Below, piece by piece: positions 16,693 through 25,253 of a DNA stretch of 64,000 nucleotides. Below the pieces are notes generated by a model. That model was not told where the DNA came from and did not search any database. It saw only the letters and a list, made by a program, of their open reading frames with translations. Within the stretch, counting starts at the first letter, position 1. Every line of letters begins with the position of its first letter. The DNA lies in the NCBI RefSeq assembly GCF_013167895.1, contig NZ_BLWC01000001.1:992001-1056000 (forward strand), given 5' to 3'. Made by a program: the position numbers and the translations under genes. This stretch comes from Streptomyces fulvorobeus (GTDB lineage: Bacteria; Actinomycetota; Actinomycetes; Streptomycetales; Streptomycetaceae).

Positions 16693-19323
16693 TCAGCCGC
16701 CCACGGGCGCCATCTCGTCGATGACATCCGGATTGGCGTCCATCCAGCGACGGGCGGACCGCTTCTCCTCGCCGGCGCCGCCCTTCTGGATCTCCACCTC
16801 CAGCGAGGCGAGCTGCGCCTCGCTGAGCTCGAACTCCTTGAGCCAGCCGGTCAGCTCGGGGAACTCCTGGGGGAAGTCCTTCTTGGCGACCGTGTGGATC
16901 TGCTCGCCCTCGCCCCAGGCGCCCTTGGGGTCCTTGAGCTTCTTCAGGTCGTGCTTGCCGTAGGCCCAGTGCGGCGACCACAGGGTCACCACGACGGGCT
17001 CCTTCTTCTTGATCGACCGGTTGAGTTCGGCGAGCATCGAGGAGGTGCTGGAGGAGACGACCTCGTACTCGCCCTCCAGGCCGTACTCCTTGAGCACCTT
17101 CTTGTTGAGCGTGCCCATCATCCCGGCACTCGACTCGATGCCGATGATCTTGCCGTCGAACTTCTTGCCCTGGCCCTTGAGGTCGTCCAGGGAGTCGACG
17201 CCCTCGACGTAAGAGGGGACCGTCAGCTCCAGCGAGGTCGGGCCGTACCAGGAACCGAGATCGGTGAGGTCGTCCTTGTAGCGGTCCCAGTAGTCCTTGT
17301 GCGTGGTCGGCAGCCAGGAGTCGAACTGGACGTCCAGCTGCCCCTGCGCGAGACCGGTGTACAGCGGGCCGGGGTCGAGCTGCTTGACCGTCGTTCCGTA
17401 CCCGCGGTCCTCCAGCACGTTCTGCCAGAGGTACGTGCTGGCGATGGCCTCGTCCCAGGGGAAGTAGCCCAGGTCGACGGTCTTGCCCGCGTCCTTGCCC
17501 TGCGCCGTGCCGCCCGCACCGGCCGGCAGCGGGGCCAGCTCGTCGAGGAGGCCCGGCTTCTTCTTCAGCCAGGCGCGGACGCCGTCCTGCTCCTTGCCCT
17601 GGCCGGCTCCCTGGATCTCGTTCTCCAGGCTGGTGAGCTGCTCCTCGGAGAGCTCGAACTTCTTGAGCCAGCCGGCGACGGCGGGAGCCTTCCCGGCGAA
17701 GCCCTTGTGCGCCACGGTGTGGATCTGCTCGCCCTCGCCCCAGGCGCCCTTGGGGTCCTTGAGCTTCTTCAGGTCGTGTTTGCCGTAGGCCCAGTGCGGC
17801 GACCACAGGGTCACCACGACGGGCTCCTTCTTCTTGATGGAGGCGTTCAGCTCGGCCAGCATCGAGGAGGTGCTGGAGGAGACGACCTCGTACTCGCCCT
17901 CCAGGCCGTACTCCTTGAGCACCTTCTTGTTGAGCGTGCCCATCATCCCGGCACTGGCCTCGATACCGATGATCTTGCCGTCGAACTTCTTGCCCTGGCC
18001 CTTGAGGTCGTCCAGGGAGTCGACGCCCTCGACGTACGAGGGGACCGTCAGCTCCAGCGAGGTCGGGCCGTACCAGGAACCGAGGTCGTCCAGCTTGTCG
18101 CTGTACTTGTCCCAGTAGTCCTTGTGCGTGGTCGGCAGCCAGGAGTCCGTCTGGAAGTCGATGTCCCCGCGGGCGACACCCGAGTAGAGCGGACCGGCGT
18201 CGAGCTGCTTGATGTCCGTGGTGTAGCCGCGCCGCTCCAGAAGTTCCTTCCAGAGGAAGGTGGAGGCGATGCCCTCGTCCCAGGGGATGTACCCCAGGTT
18301 GATCTTCTGGCCCTGGCCGATGTCCGTACCGTCCGCCCGCGCGTTCTTGCCGTCGTCCGAGCCCACGAGGTTCAGGCCGCCCGCGATCAGCGCCAGGACG
18401 ACCACGCCGGCCATCGCGACCGCGGTGCCCGGCTTGTAGTGCGTGAACCTGAGGCGGCGCGCACCGGCGGCGGCCTTGGCGGCGGCCCGGCGGCCGAGCG
18501 GGGAGACCCGCTCGTTGAGCGCTCCGGTCATCCGGTCCAGGTACATGGCGAGGATGACGACGGCGATCCCGCTCTCGGCGGCGAGGCCGACCTGGAGCTG
18601 GGTGATCGCGGCGTACACCTTCTCGCCGAGACCGCCGGCTCCGGCCATGCCGCCGATGACGACCATCGACAGCGCCAGCATGATGACCTGGTTGACACCG
18701 GCCATGATCGTCGGCAGTGCGAGCGGGAGCTGCACCCGGGTGAGGGTGTCGCGCGGCGTGGTGCCGAACGCCTCGGCCGCCTCGACCAGCTCGGTGTCCA
18801 CCTGGCGGATGCCGAGCTCGGTCATGCGTACGCCGGGCGGCATCGCGAACACGATGGTGGCGATGACACCGGGGGTGACACCGACGCCGAAGAACATGAC
18901 GCCGGGAATCAGGTAGACGAAGGCCGGCATCGTCTGCATGACGTCGAGCACCGGTCGCAGCGTGGCGCTGACCTTGTTGTTCCGCGCGGCCCAGATGCCC
19001 ATGGGCACCGCGATCGCGATGGTGATGACCGCCGCGACGACGACCAGCGACAGTGTCGCCATCGCCTCGTCCCAGAGGGAGAGGGAGTCGATCAGGGCGA
19101 AGCCCACGAAGGTGAGCGCGGACGGGACCACACCGCGCAGCCAGAACGCCAGTACGGCGAAGATGCCCGCCAGGAGCAGCGGTTCACCGCCGCCGAGGAC
19201 CGCGTTGACGCCGTCGTACATGCCGCCGAGCACGGCCTTGACCGCGTCGAAGATCCAGGCGAGGTTCGACTGGAGCCAGTCGACCGCGCTCTCGACCCAC
19301 TCGCCGAAGGTGAACCTAGGCAC
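16693..19323 (-). CDS. Glycine betaine/proline-type ABC importer: permease fused to two tandem substrate-binding domains
   Basis: 876 residues. Residues about 1-310 are a ProW/OpuAB-type permease with helices and the EAA loop (EAAEAFGTTPRDTLTRVQLPLALPTI). A further helix (AVAMAGVVVLALIAGGLNLV) leads to two OpuAC-type binding domains, about 335-615 and 640-876, each with PWDE, SWLPTTHKDYWD and TLWSPHWAYGKHDL aromatic-rich segments expected to cage a quaternary amine. Single-domain fusions (OpuA) are known; two betaine domains on one permease are unusual, and the two copies are about 95% identical in DNA over 431 bp. GTG 19323 overlaps the ATPase stop by 8 bases. Probable role: osmoprotectant uptake. 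Confidence 0.92.
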   Translation of the reverse strand: MPRFTFGEWVESAVDWLQSNLAWIFDAVKAVLGGMYDGVNAVLGGGEPLLLAGIFAVLAFWLRGVVPSALTFVGFALIDSLSLWDEAMATLSLVVVAAVITIAIAVPMGIWAARNNKVSATLRPVLDVMQTMPAFVYLIPGVMFFGVGVTPGVIATIVFAMPPGVRMTELGIRQVDTELVEAAEAFGTTPRDTLTRVQLPLALPTIMAGVNQVIMLALSMVVIGGMAGAGGLGEKVYAAITQLQVGLAAESGIAVVILAMYLDRMTGALNERVSPLGRRAAAKAAAGARRLRFTHYKPGTAVAMAGVVVLALIAGGLNLVGSDDGKNARADGTDIGQGQKINLGYIPWDEGIASTFLWKELLERRGYTTDIKQLDAGPLYSGVARGDIDFQTDSWLPTTHKDYWDKYSDKLDDLGSWYGPTSLELTVPSYVEGVDSLDDLKGQGKKFDGKIIGIEASAGMMGTLNKKVLKEYGLEGEYEVVSSSTSSMLAELNASIKKKEPVVVTLWSPHWAYGKHDLKKLKDPKGAWGEGEQIHTVAHKGFAGKAPAVAGWLKKFELSEEQLTSLENEIQGAGQGKEQDGVRAWLKKKPGLLDELAPLPAGAGGTAQGKDAGKTVDLGYFPWDEAIASTYLWQNVLEDRGYGTTVKQLDPGPLYTGLAQGQLDVQFDSWLPTTHKDYWDRYKDDLTDLGSWYGPTSLELTVPSYVEGVDSLDDLKGQGKKFDGKIIGIESSAGMMGTLNKKVLKEYGLEGEYEVVSSSTSSMLAELNRSIKKKEPVVVTLWSPHWAYGKHDLKKLKDPKGAWGEGEQIHTVAKKDFPQEFPELTGWLKEFELSEAQLASLEVEIQKGGAGEEKRSARRWMDANPDVIDEMAPVGG
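16892..17322. repeat. Internal direct repeat, copy 1 (offset 825 bp)
   Basis: This stretch matches 17717-18147 at a constant offset of 825 bp (275 codons) with roughly 20 mismatches counted by eye. It encodes most of the second binding domain of the betaine importer. Confidence 0.9.
17717..18147. repeat. Internal direct repeat, copy 2
   Basis: Partner of 16892-17322, encoding most of the first binding domain. Identity extends to synonymous positions, pointing to recent duplication or ongoing gene conversion. Confidence 0.9.
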
Positions 19324-20407
19324 CGGCGGTCACCTTCTCGATGTCACGCGGGGCGGGGAGCACCGTCTCGACCCGCGGTTCCTCGCCCAGGGCCGCGAGC
19401 AGCCGGCTGCGGGGGACGACGCCGATGACGTCGCCACCCGCGTCGGTGACGGCCACGGCGACGCCGCTGGTGGAGCAGGGGGTGAAGAGTTCGGCGATGG
19501 GCGTCCCGGCGGAGACGGTCGCGGGCGCTTCGGCCAGGAGTTGGGCGTCGGAGCGGCCCTTCTCGGGCTGCTCCATGATCGAACCGGCGGTGAGCACCCG
19601 CGAGCGGTCGACGTCCTGGATGAACGAGGCGACGTAGTCGTCGGCCGGACGCACGAGGATGTCCTCCGCGGTGCCCTGCTGGACGATCTTCCCGTCGCGC
19701 ATCACGGCGATCCGGTCACCGAGCCGCATGGCCTCGTTGAGGTCGTGGGTGATGAAGACGATGGTCTTCTTGAGCCGCTTCTGCAGTTCGAGGAGCTGGC
19801 TCTGCATGTCGCGGCGGATCAGCGGGTCGAGCGCGCTGAAGGACTCGTCCATCAGCAGCAGGTCCGCGTCCGTGGCGAGCGCGCGGGCCAGGCCCACGCG
19901 CTGCTGCATACCGCCGGACAGCTCGTCGGGCCAGGACTTCTCCCAGCCGGCGAGGCCGGTCATCTCCAGTGCCTCGGCGGCGCGCCTGTCGCGCTCGGCG
20001 CGCGGCACTCCTTGTACTTCGAGGCCGTACGCGGCGTTCTCCAGGACACTTCTGTGCGGGAAGAGCGCGAAGTGCTGGAAGACCATGCTGATCCTGGTGG
20101 AGCGGACCTTGCGCAGCTCCCGGGCGCTCAGGGCGGTCAGGTCCTGGTCGTCGAACAGCACCCGTCCGGCTGTGGGATCGAGCAGTCCGTTGAGCATCCG
20201 CAGCAGCGTCGACTTGCCGGACCCGGAGAGTCCCATCACGACGAAGATCTGGCCCGGTTCCACGGTGAACGATGCGTCGATCACCGCTGCGGTCGTTCCG
20301 TCGGCGCGCAGTTCGTCGCGGCCGGTGCCGCTTTGAAGCTTCTGCACGGCTTGATCGGGTCGTTTGCCGAACACCTTGTACAGGTGCTCAGCTTGCAGCC
20401 TTGACAC
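19316..20407 (-). CDS. Glycine betaine/proline-type ABC transporter ATP-binding protein
   Basis: About 363 residues of the ProV/OpuAA type. It has Walker A GLSGSGKST, signature LSGGMQQRVGLARAL, Walker B ADLLLMDESFSALDP and H-loop FITHDL, then a C-terminal CBS-like region (about 265-360, TVSAGTPIAELFT ... GVVPRSRLLAAL), which in this family gates transport with ionic strength. The stop overlaps the permease start, so the two are coupled. GTG 20407 was chosen because GAGGT lies 4 nt upstream; ATG 20422 is five codons longer. Confidence 0.92.
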   Translation of the reverse strand: MSRLQAEHLYKVFGKRPDQAVQKLQSGTGRDELRADGTTAAVIDASFTVEPGQIFVVMGLSGSGKSTLLRMLNGLLDPTAGRVLFDDQDLTALSARELRKVRSTRISMVFQHFALFPHRSVLENAAYGLEVQGVPRAERDRRAAEALEMTGLAGWEKSWPDELSGGMQQRVGLARALATDADLLLMDESFSALDPLIRRDMQSQLLELQKRLKKTIVFITHDLNEAMRLGDRIAVMRDGKIVQQGTAEDILVRPADDYVASFIQDVDRSRVLTAGSIMEQPEKGRSDAQLLAEAPATVSAGTPIAELFTPCSTSGVAVAVTDAGGDVIGVVPRSRLLAALGEEPRVETVLPAPRDIEKVTAGA

Positions 20408-20717
20408 ATACACCTCACGCATTGAACCGAAAACGGTCCGCCACCCCCGTCGGCAGACCGTGGAGCGGTGCGGATTCGGTCCACAGTGCACGCGCACGGA
20501 TGAGAAGTGCGCGTGGTCCGCTCCGGTGCCGCGCCTGCCCGGACTTATGCAACCCAAACACGAGAGTGACTCAGTTCACTTATAATCCCGGGTCAACCGG
20601 GAGGCGCCGGACGGCGGACGCCGGCCGCCGGACGCTGACCGCGCGCGGCAGGGGCGGGCGGTACGGGTGCCTGCGGCGTGCGGGCCGGGTGTCAGTGGCG
20701 TGCGGCATCATCGGGGT
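20408..20717. other. Divergent intergenic region, betaine importer / exonuclease
   Basis: About 310 bp without a supported gene. It holds the promoters of both flanking genes, an AT-richer patch around 20540-20590 unlike the surroundings, and the inverted repeat listed separately. I could not assign -35/-10 elements with confidence. Confidence 0.5.
20565..20580. promoter_or_regulatory. Inverted repeat AGTGA-N6-TCACT
   Basis: Perfect 5-bp arms separated by 6 bp in the AT-richer part of the spacer upstream of the betaine importer. A possible repressor site; no matching regulator is identified. Confidence 0.3.
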
Positions 20718-21641
20718 GTGACGCGACGCCTGATGCTCCTGGACACCGCCTCCCTCTACTACCGCGCCTACTTCGGCGTGCCCGACTCGGTGCGCGCACC
20801 GGACGGCACCCCCGTCAACGCCGTGCGCGGACTGCTCGACTTCATCGGACGGCTGGTGCGGGACCACCGGCCGGACGATCTGGTGGCCTGCATGGACGCC
20901 GACTGGCGGCCGCACTGGCGCGTCGAGCTGATCCCCACCTACAAGGCCCACCGCGTGGCGGTGGAGACACCCCCGGGCGTGGCCGACGAGGAGGACACCC
21001 CAGACACCCTGGCCCCGCAGGTCCCGGTCATCGAGGACGTGCTCGACGCCCTCGGGATCGCCCGGGTCGGCGTCGCCCCGTACGAGGCGGACGACGTGAT
21101 CGGCACGCTCACCGGCCTGGCCAAGGGTCCGGTGGACATCGTCACGGGCGACCGGGACCTCTACCAGCTGGTCGACGACGCCCGCGAGGTGCGGGTGCTC
21201 TACCCGTTGAAGGGCGTCGGCTCCCTCCAGGTGACCGACGAGGCGTGGCTGCGCGAGAAGTACGGGGTCGACGGCGCCGGCTACGTCGATCTGGCCCTGC
21301 TGCGGGGCGATCCGAGTGACGGCCTGCCCGGCGTCCCCGGCATCGGCGAGAAGACGGCCGCCAAGCTGCTCGACACCTTCGGCGACCTCGCCGGGATCAT
21401 GTCCGCCGTCGACAACCCCGCCGCCCGGCTCACCCCGTCGCAGCGCAAGCGCCTGTACGAGGCGCGGGACTACGTGGCGGTCGCGCCGAAGGTCGTCCGG
21501 GTCGCCGCCGACGTACCCCTGCCCCCGTTCGATCCGGCCCTGCCGCGCGAGCCGCGCGATCCGGCGGCGCTCGAAGCACTCGCCGAACAGTGGGGCCTGG
21601 GAGGCGCCTTGACGCGCCTGCTCTCCACACTACGGAGCTGA
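20718..21641 (+). CDS. 5'-3' exonuclease (DNA polymerase I N-terminal/FEN-like)
   Basis: 307 residues. It resembles the 5' nuclease domain of DNA polymerase I as a free-standing protein: LMLLDTASLYYRAYFGVPDS with the first metal-binding Asp, PTYKAHR, the metal cluster in YEADDVIGTL and VTGDRDLYQLV, and a helix-hairpin-helix GLPGVPGIGEKTAAKLL that binds DNA. It removes 5' flaps or RNA primers. GTG 20718 (VTRRLMLLDTAS) was chosen because the family begins there; the ribosome site is weak. The stop is 48 bp before the siderophore-interacting protein gene and an iron box intervenes, so they are separate units. Confidence 0.9.
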   Translation: MTRRLMLLDTASLYYRAYFGVPDSVRAPDGTPVNAVRGLLDFIGRLVRDHRPDDLVACMDADWRPHWRVELIPTYKAHRVAVETPPGVADEEDTPDTLAPQVPVIEDVLDALGIARVGVAPYEADDVIGTLTGLAKGPVDIVTGDRDLYQLVDDAREVRVLYPLKGVGSLQVTDEAWLREKYGVDGAGYVDLALLRGDPSDGLPGVPGIGEKTAAKLLDTFGDLAGIMSAVDNPAARLTPSQRKRLYEARDYVAVAPKVVRVAADVPLPPFDPALPREPRDPAALEALAEQWGLGGALTRLLSTLRS

Positions 21642-21650
21642 AGTGCTAAC

Positions 21651-21669
21651 TTAGGTAAGCCTAAGTAAT
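21651..21669 (+). promoter_or_regulatory. Iron box (DmdR1/IdeR-type operator)
   Basis: TTAGGTAAGCCTAAGTAAT matches the recalled consensus TWAGGTWAGSCTWACCTWA at about 15 of 19 positions, including the whole left half, and the core TTAGG-TAAG-CCTAA is a perfect inverted repeat. It lies 20 bp before the siderophore-interacting protein start, where a bound repressor would block transcription when iron is replete. Confidence 0.75.
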
Positions 21670-21688
21670 AACCGACAGGGAGGCCCTT

Positions 21689-22531
21689 GTGGCAGATCGA
21701 CCGGTACGCCAGGCACCGAAGGCCCAGGGTGCCCAGGTTCTGCGCACCGAGCAGCTCACCCCGCACATGGTGCGGGTGGTGCTCGGCGGTGACGGTCTCG
21801 CCGATTTCGCGCTCTCCGGTTTCACCGACCACTACATCAAGCTGTGCTTCGCACCTGAGGGCGCTGACTACGCGCACCCCTTCGACATCGCCGCGATCCG
21901 CGAGAGCCACCCGCGCGAGCTGTGGCCGACCACCCGTACGTACACGGTGCGGGCCTGGGACCCGGACGCCCGGGAGATGACGGTCGACTTCGTGGTGCAC
22001 GGCGACGAGGGTCTCGCGGGCCCCTGGGCGATGCGCGCGGCCCCCGGCGACCAGGTGACCTTCCTCGGCCCCGGCGGGGGCTACGGCCCGGACGCCTCGG
22101 CGGACTGGCACCTGCTGGCCGGCGACGAGAGCGCGCTGCCGGCCATCGCGGCGACCCTGGAGCAGATGCCGGCGGGCGCGGTGGCCCACGCGTTCATCGA
22201 GGTCACGGACGCCTCGGAGGAACAGAAGATCGTCACGCCCGACGGCGTCGCCGTCACCTGGCTGCACCGCGGCGGCCGTCCGGTCGGCGAAGCCGTGACC
22301 GCGGCGGTGAAGGCCCTGGACTTCCCCGCGGGCGAGGTCCAGGCGTTCGTGCACGGCGAGGCCGGTTTCGTGAAGGAGATCCGCCGCCATCTGCGCCTGG
22401 AGCGGCAGATTCCGCTCGCGCGGCTCTCGATCTCGGGTTACTGGCGTGCGGGCCAGAGCGACGACGCCTGGCGCGCGGTCAAGCGCGAGTGGAACGAGCA
22501 GGTGGAGCGCGAGCAGGAGAGCGCCGCGTAA
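21689..22531 (+). CDS. Siderophore-interacting protein (FAD-dependent ferric-siderophore reductase)
   Basis: 280 residues of the SIP/ViuB family, which reduces Fe(III) in siderophores in the cytoplasm to release iron. The FAD-binding barrel includes RTYTVRAWDPDAREMTVDFV (R-x-Y-T flavin motif) and GPWAMRAAPGDQVTFLGPGG; the NAD(P)H domain follows (WHLLAGDESALPAIAATLEQ), ending with YWRAGQSDDAWRAVKREW, typical of the family. GTG 21689 is preceded by AGGGAGG. The iron box just upstream predicts derepression under iron limitation. No siderophore biosynthesis or uptake genes are adjacent. Confidence 0.93.
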   Translation: MADRPVRQAPKAQGAQVLRTEQLTPHMVRVVLGGDGLADFALSGFTDHYIKLCFAPEGADYAHPFDIAAIRESHPRELWPTTRTYTVRAWDPDAREMTVDFVVHGDEGLAGPWAMRAAPGDQVTFLGPGGGYGPDASADWHLLAGDESALPAIAATLEQMPAGAVAHAFIEVTDASEEQKIVTPDGVAVTWLHRGGRPVGEAVTAAVKALDFPAGEVQAFVHGEAGFVKEIRRHLRLERQIPLARLSISGYWRAGQSDDAWRAVKREWNEQVEREQESAA

Positions 22532-22547
22532 CAGGCGGGCGCACCGA

Positions 22548-22578
22548 CCCCGGTCACCACGCAGGACGGTGACCGGGG
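22548..22578 (+). terminator. Hairpin terminator after the SIP gene
   Basis: Perfect 11-bp stem CCCCGGTCACC/GGTGACCGGGG with a 9-nt loop, starting 17 bp after the stop codon. Confidence 0.7.
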
Positions 22579-22615
22579 TTCAGCCGCTCCCGGGCCCGTC
22601 CGCCCGGTTCCCGCG

Positions 22616-23563
22616 ATGACCGTGCCGGCGTTCGTCGCCGGAGTGGGACTCCTGGTCGACGACCGCGTCCTGGCGGGCGAGGCCGTCTGGGCGAAACCCT
22701 TCAAGTTCGCCGTCTCCTTCGTGGCGTACGCCCTCTCGCTCGCCTGGATGCTGACCCTGCTGACGCGTGGCCGGCGTATCGGCCGGTGGGCCGGGAGCGT
22801 CGTGGCGGTGGCGAGCCTGGTGGAGATGGCGCTCATCACCACGCAGGCGGTCCGCGGCAGGCGCAGCCACTTCAACCACGCCACCCCGTTCGATTCGTAC
22901 CTCTACGACGCGATGGCCGTCAGCGTCGTCGTCCTGTGGACCGGCACCCTCGTCATCGCGATCACGCTGCTGCGCGCCCGGATCACGGACCGCGCCGCCG
23001 CCTGGGTGATCCGCGCGGGCGCCCTCATCGCCCTGGCCGGAGCCGGAATCGGCTTCCTGATGACCCAGCCGACCGCGGAGCAGCGGGCCGCGGGCGGTCT
23101 CGACACCGCGGACGTCGTCGGGGCGCACGCGGTCGGCGTGGCGGACGGCGGCCCTTCGATGCCCCTCACCGGCTGGTCGACGACCGGTGGCGACCTGCGC
23201 ATCCCGCACTTCGTCGGCATGCACGCCCTCCAGCTGCTCCCGCTCCTCCTGCTGGCGCTGATCGCCCTGGCGGCGCGGCTTCCCCGGCTGGGCGACCCAC
23301 GGATGCGGCTGCGTCTCGTACACGTCGGCTCCGGTGCGTACGCGGCCGTCGTCGCCCTGCTCACCTGGCCGGCCCTGCGCGGGCAGCCGCTGATCCACCC
23401 GGATGGGGCGACACTCACCGCCGCGGCCGGGGTCCTGGCCGCCACAGCCGGCGCGGCGTACGCGGCGCTGCGCCCGGGCCCCGTTCGCCCGGTGAGTCCC
23501 GAGAGCCCGGAGAGCCCCGAGAGCGCTTCGTACGGCTCCGTCGAGAAGGACCTCACGCCATGA
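22616..23563 (+). CDS. Polytopic membrane protein, function unknown
   Basis: 315 residues with about seven or eight hydrophobic helices, a short charged C-terminal tail with the repeat PESPESPES, and a conserved-looking AVWAKPFKFAVSF near the start. I do not recognise a named family. ATG 22616 is the only start in frame but has no ribosome site, and the first helix looks shortened, so the true N-terminus may be missing because of a sequence error upstream or a non-standard start. A strong hairpin separates it from the SIP gene. Confidence 0.7.
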   Translation: MTVPAFVAGVGLLVDDRVLAGEAVWAKPFKFAVSFVAYALSLAWMLTLLTRGRRIGRWAGSVVAVASLVEMALITTQAVRGRRSHFNHATPFDSYLYDAMAVSVVVLWTGTLVIAITLLRARITDRAAAWVIRAGALIALAGAGIGFLMTQPTAEQRAAGGLDTADVVGAHAVGVADGGPSMPLTGWSTTGGDLRIPHFVGMHALQLLPLLLLALIALAARLPRLGDPRMRLRLVHVGSGAYAAVVALLTWPALRGQPLIHPDGATLTAAAGVLAATAGAAYAALRPGPVRPVSPESPESPESASYGSVEKDLTP

Positions 23564-23661
23564 TCCGGTGCGCTCCTCTGTTCAGGTGCCCGCCGGCCCC
23601 TGACGCACTTGGTGGACACGGCCTCGCGGATCACCCGCAGTGTGGAAGAATTTCCGAGGAG

Positions 23662-23694
23662 TGACCAATCCGCGCGGGCGTCGACTCCGAATCA
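23662..23694 (+). promoter_or_regulatory. ECF sigma promoter, copy 1 (upstream of sigK-like gene)
   Basis: TGACCAATCCG (23662-23672), 15 bp, CGAATCA (23688-23694). Exactly the same two elements with the same 15-bp gap occur at 25254-25286. The position predicts transcription from about 23700, some 34 nt before the sigma GTG, consistent with autoregulation by the sigma factor encoded downstream. Confidence 0.75.
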
Positions 23695-23733
23695 CCGCAG
23701 GGAAGCGATGCGCCGACTTTGGAGGAAGCCCGC

Positions 23734-24318
23734 GTGAGAGAAGCCGTACACATCAGCGGAGCCCCGTCTCCGGGGCCCGACCTCCAGGAACTCCTGGTGC
23801 TGGTCGCCCGAGGCGACCAGAACGCCTTCGCCAAGGTGTACGACGCGGTCTGCGGGCCCGTACTCGGTCTGGTGCGCAGTGTCCTGCGGGACCCGGCCCA
23901 GTCGGAGGAAGTGGCGCAGGAGGTGCTGGTGGAGGTGTGGCGCACGGCGCCCCGCTTCCAGCCGGCCCGCGGCAGTGCGATGAACTGGGTGCTGACGCTG
24001 GCCCACCACAGGGCAGTCGACCGGGTCCGCTCGGCGGAGGCCGCGTCGGCCCGTGAGCACAAGGCCGCCCTGCTGGACCGTACGCCCGACTTCGACGAGG
24101 TGTCGGAGCAGGTCGAGACCCGGCTCGAACGTGAACAGGTCCGCCGCTGTCTGCGGACCCTGTCCGAACTGCAACGCCAGTCCGTGACCCTGGCCTACTA
24201 CCGCGGACTCACTTATCGCGAGGTGTCGGAGCTGCTCTCCGTACCTCTTGGCACGATCAAGACACGACTGCGTGACGGACTCATCCGGATGCGCGACTGC
24301 CTGGGGGTGAACGCATGA
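23734..24318 (+). CDS. sigK: ECF RNA polymerase sigma factor, SigK-like
   Basis: 194-residue group 4 sigma factor. Region 2 is DQNAFAKVYDAVCGPVLGLV ... SEEVAQEVLVEVWRTAPRF, and RGSAMNWVLTLAHHRAVDRVRS is region 2.4. Region 4 is LSELQRQSVTLAYYRGLTYR and VPLGTIKTRLRDGLIRMR. GTG 23734 was chosen for the GGAGG 8 nt upstream. Its stop overlaps the start of an RskA-type anti-sigma factor (ATGA), and fasciclin and oxidoreductase genes follow, the company kept by SigK in mycobacteria. The SigK name rests on this context and family resemblance. Confidence 0.88.
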   Translation: MREAVHISGAPSPGPDLQELLVLVARGDQNAFAKVYDAVCGPVLGLVRSVLRDPAQSEEVAQEVLVEVWRTAPRFQPARGSAMNWVLTLAHHRAVDRVRSAEAASAREHKAALLDRTPDFDEVSEQVETRLEREQVRRCLRTLSELQRQSVTLAYYRGLTYREVSELLSVPLGTIKTRLRDGLIRMRDCLGVNA

Positions 24319-25067
24319 GCACCGCCGAGCTCCACACGCTCACCGGGGCCTACGCCCTGCACGCGCTGCCGGACGACGAACGCCAGGAGTTCGAACGGCA
24401 TCTCGGGATGTGCGAGGCGTGCTCCCAGGAGGTACGGGAGTTGTCCGCGACCGCCGCACGGCTCGGGCTCGCGGTGTCCCGCAGACCGGGGCCCGCACTG
24501 CGCGACCGGGTGCTGAGCGAGATCACGACCGTACGTCAGGAGCCGCCGTCGCACGGCGCGCTCAGCCGCTCCACCGGGACCGGGAACCGGGCGCGCCGCC
24601 GGACGAGCTTCGTGCTCGCCGCCTGTATCGCCGCGTCCGCCGCCTTCGGCGGGGTCGCCGTCTGGCAGAACCAGGTGGCCCAGGACGCCCGGCAGGAGGC
24701 GAACCGTGCCGACGAGCGGAGCGAACAGCTCGCCCAGGTGCTCGCGGCTCCGGACGCGAGGACGACCTCGGGCACGCTCAAGGGCGGCGCCCGGGGCACC
24801 GTCGTCGTCTCGCGCGGTGAGAACCGCGCGGTGTTCCTGACGTCCGGGATGGAGCAGCCGCCCGCCGGCAAGGTCTACCAGCTGTGGTTCGACGAGGGCG
24901 GCACGATGCGGTCGGCGGGGCTGATGGACCCGTCGGCGGCGAGTGAGGCCGTACTGATGGACGGAGAGGTCGCAGGGGCGTCCGGGATGGGTATCACCGT
25001 CGAACCCGTCGGCGGCTCGGAACAGCCGACCTCCGCGCCGCTGGCCCTGATGAGCCTGCCGGCCTGA
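24315..25067 (+). CDS. rskA: Anti-sigma factor, RskA family
   Basis: 250 residues. The N-terminal cytoplasmic anti-sigma domain carries the zinc-type motif HLGMCEAC (HxxxCxxC) after an earlier His in LHTLTGAYALHALPDDE. One membrane helix (SFVLAACIAASAAFGGVAVW) follows, then a coiled segment and an extracytoplasmic RskA domain (GKVYQLWFDEGGTMRSAGLM). It should hold the upstream sigma factor inactive until cleaved, in mycobacteria by regulated intramembrane proteolysis. The site-2 protease gene at 50.2-51.4 kb is one possible participant, though nothing here links them directly. It overlaps the sigma gene by 4 bases. Confidence 0.9.
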   Translation: MSTAELHTLTGAYALHALPDDERQEFERHLGMCEACSQEVRELSATAARLGLAVSRRPGPALRDRVLSEITTVRQEPPSHGALSRSTGTGNRARRRTSFVLAACIAASAAFGGVAVWQNQVAQDARQEANRADERSEQLAQVLAAPDARTTSGTLKGGARGTVVVSRGENRAVFLTSGMEQPPAGKVYQLWFDEGGTMRSAGLMDPSAASEAVLMDGEVAGASGMGITVEPVGGSEQPTSAPLALMSLPA

Positions 25068-25101
25068 GAGAAGCCGCGGCCCGTGGGACCGCTCGGCCCG
25101 C

Positions 25102-25140
25102 AAGACCCGGTGGCGTCCGCGCCACCGGGTCTTCGGCTTT
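25102..25140 (+). terminator. Strong hairpin terminator after rskA
   Basis: Perfect 14-bp stem AAGACCCGGTGGCG/CGCCACCGGGTCTT with a TCCG tetraloop, followed by CGGCTTT. It isolates sigK-rskA from the oxidoreductase gene, which has its own promoter. Confidence 0.85.
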
Positions 25141-25253
25141 CCGGGGCCGGGACGACGCGGCCTTGTCAGACTTCGCCGCTCCGCGCAACTCTGCCGCCAG
25201 GCATTACGGGGCAATTCCCCCTCCAGACAAGTAGTTTCATTCGATCGGGTGAC

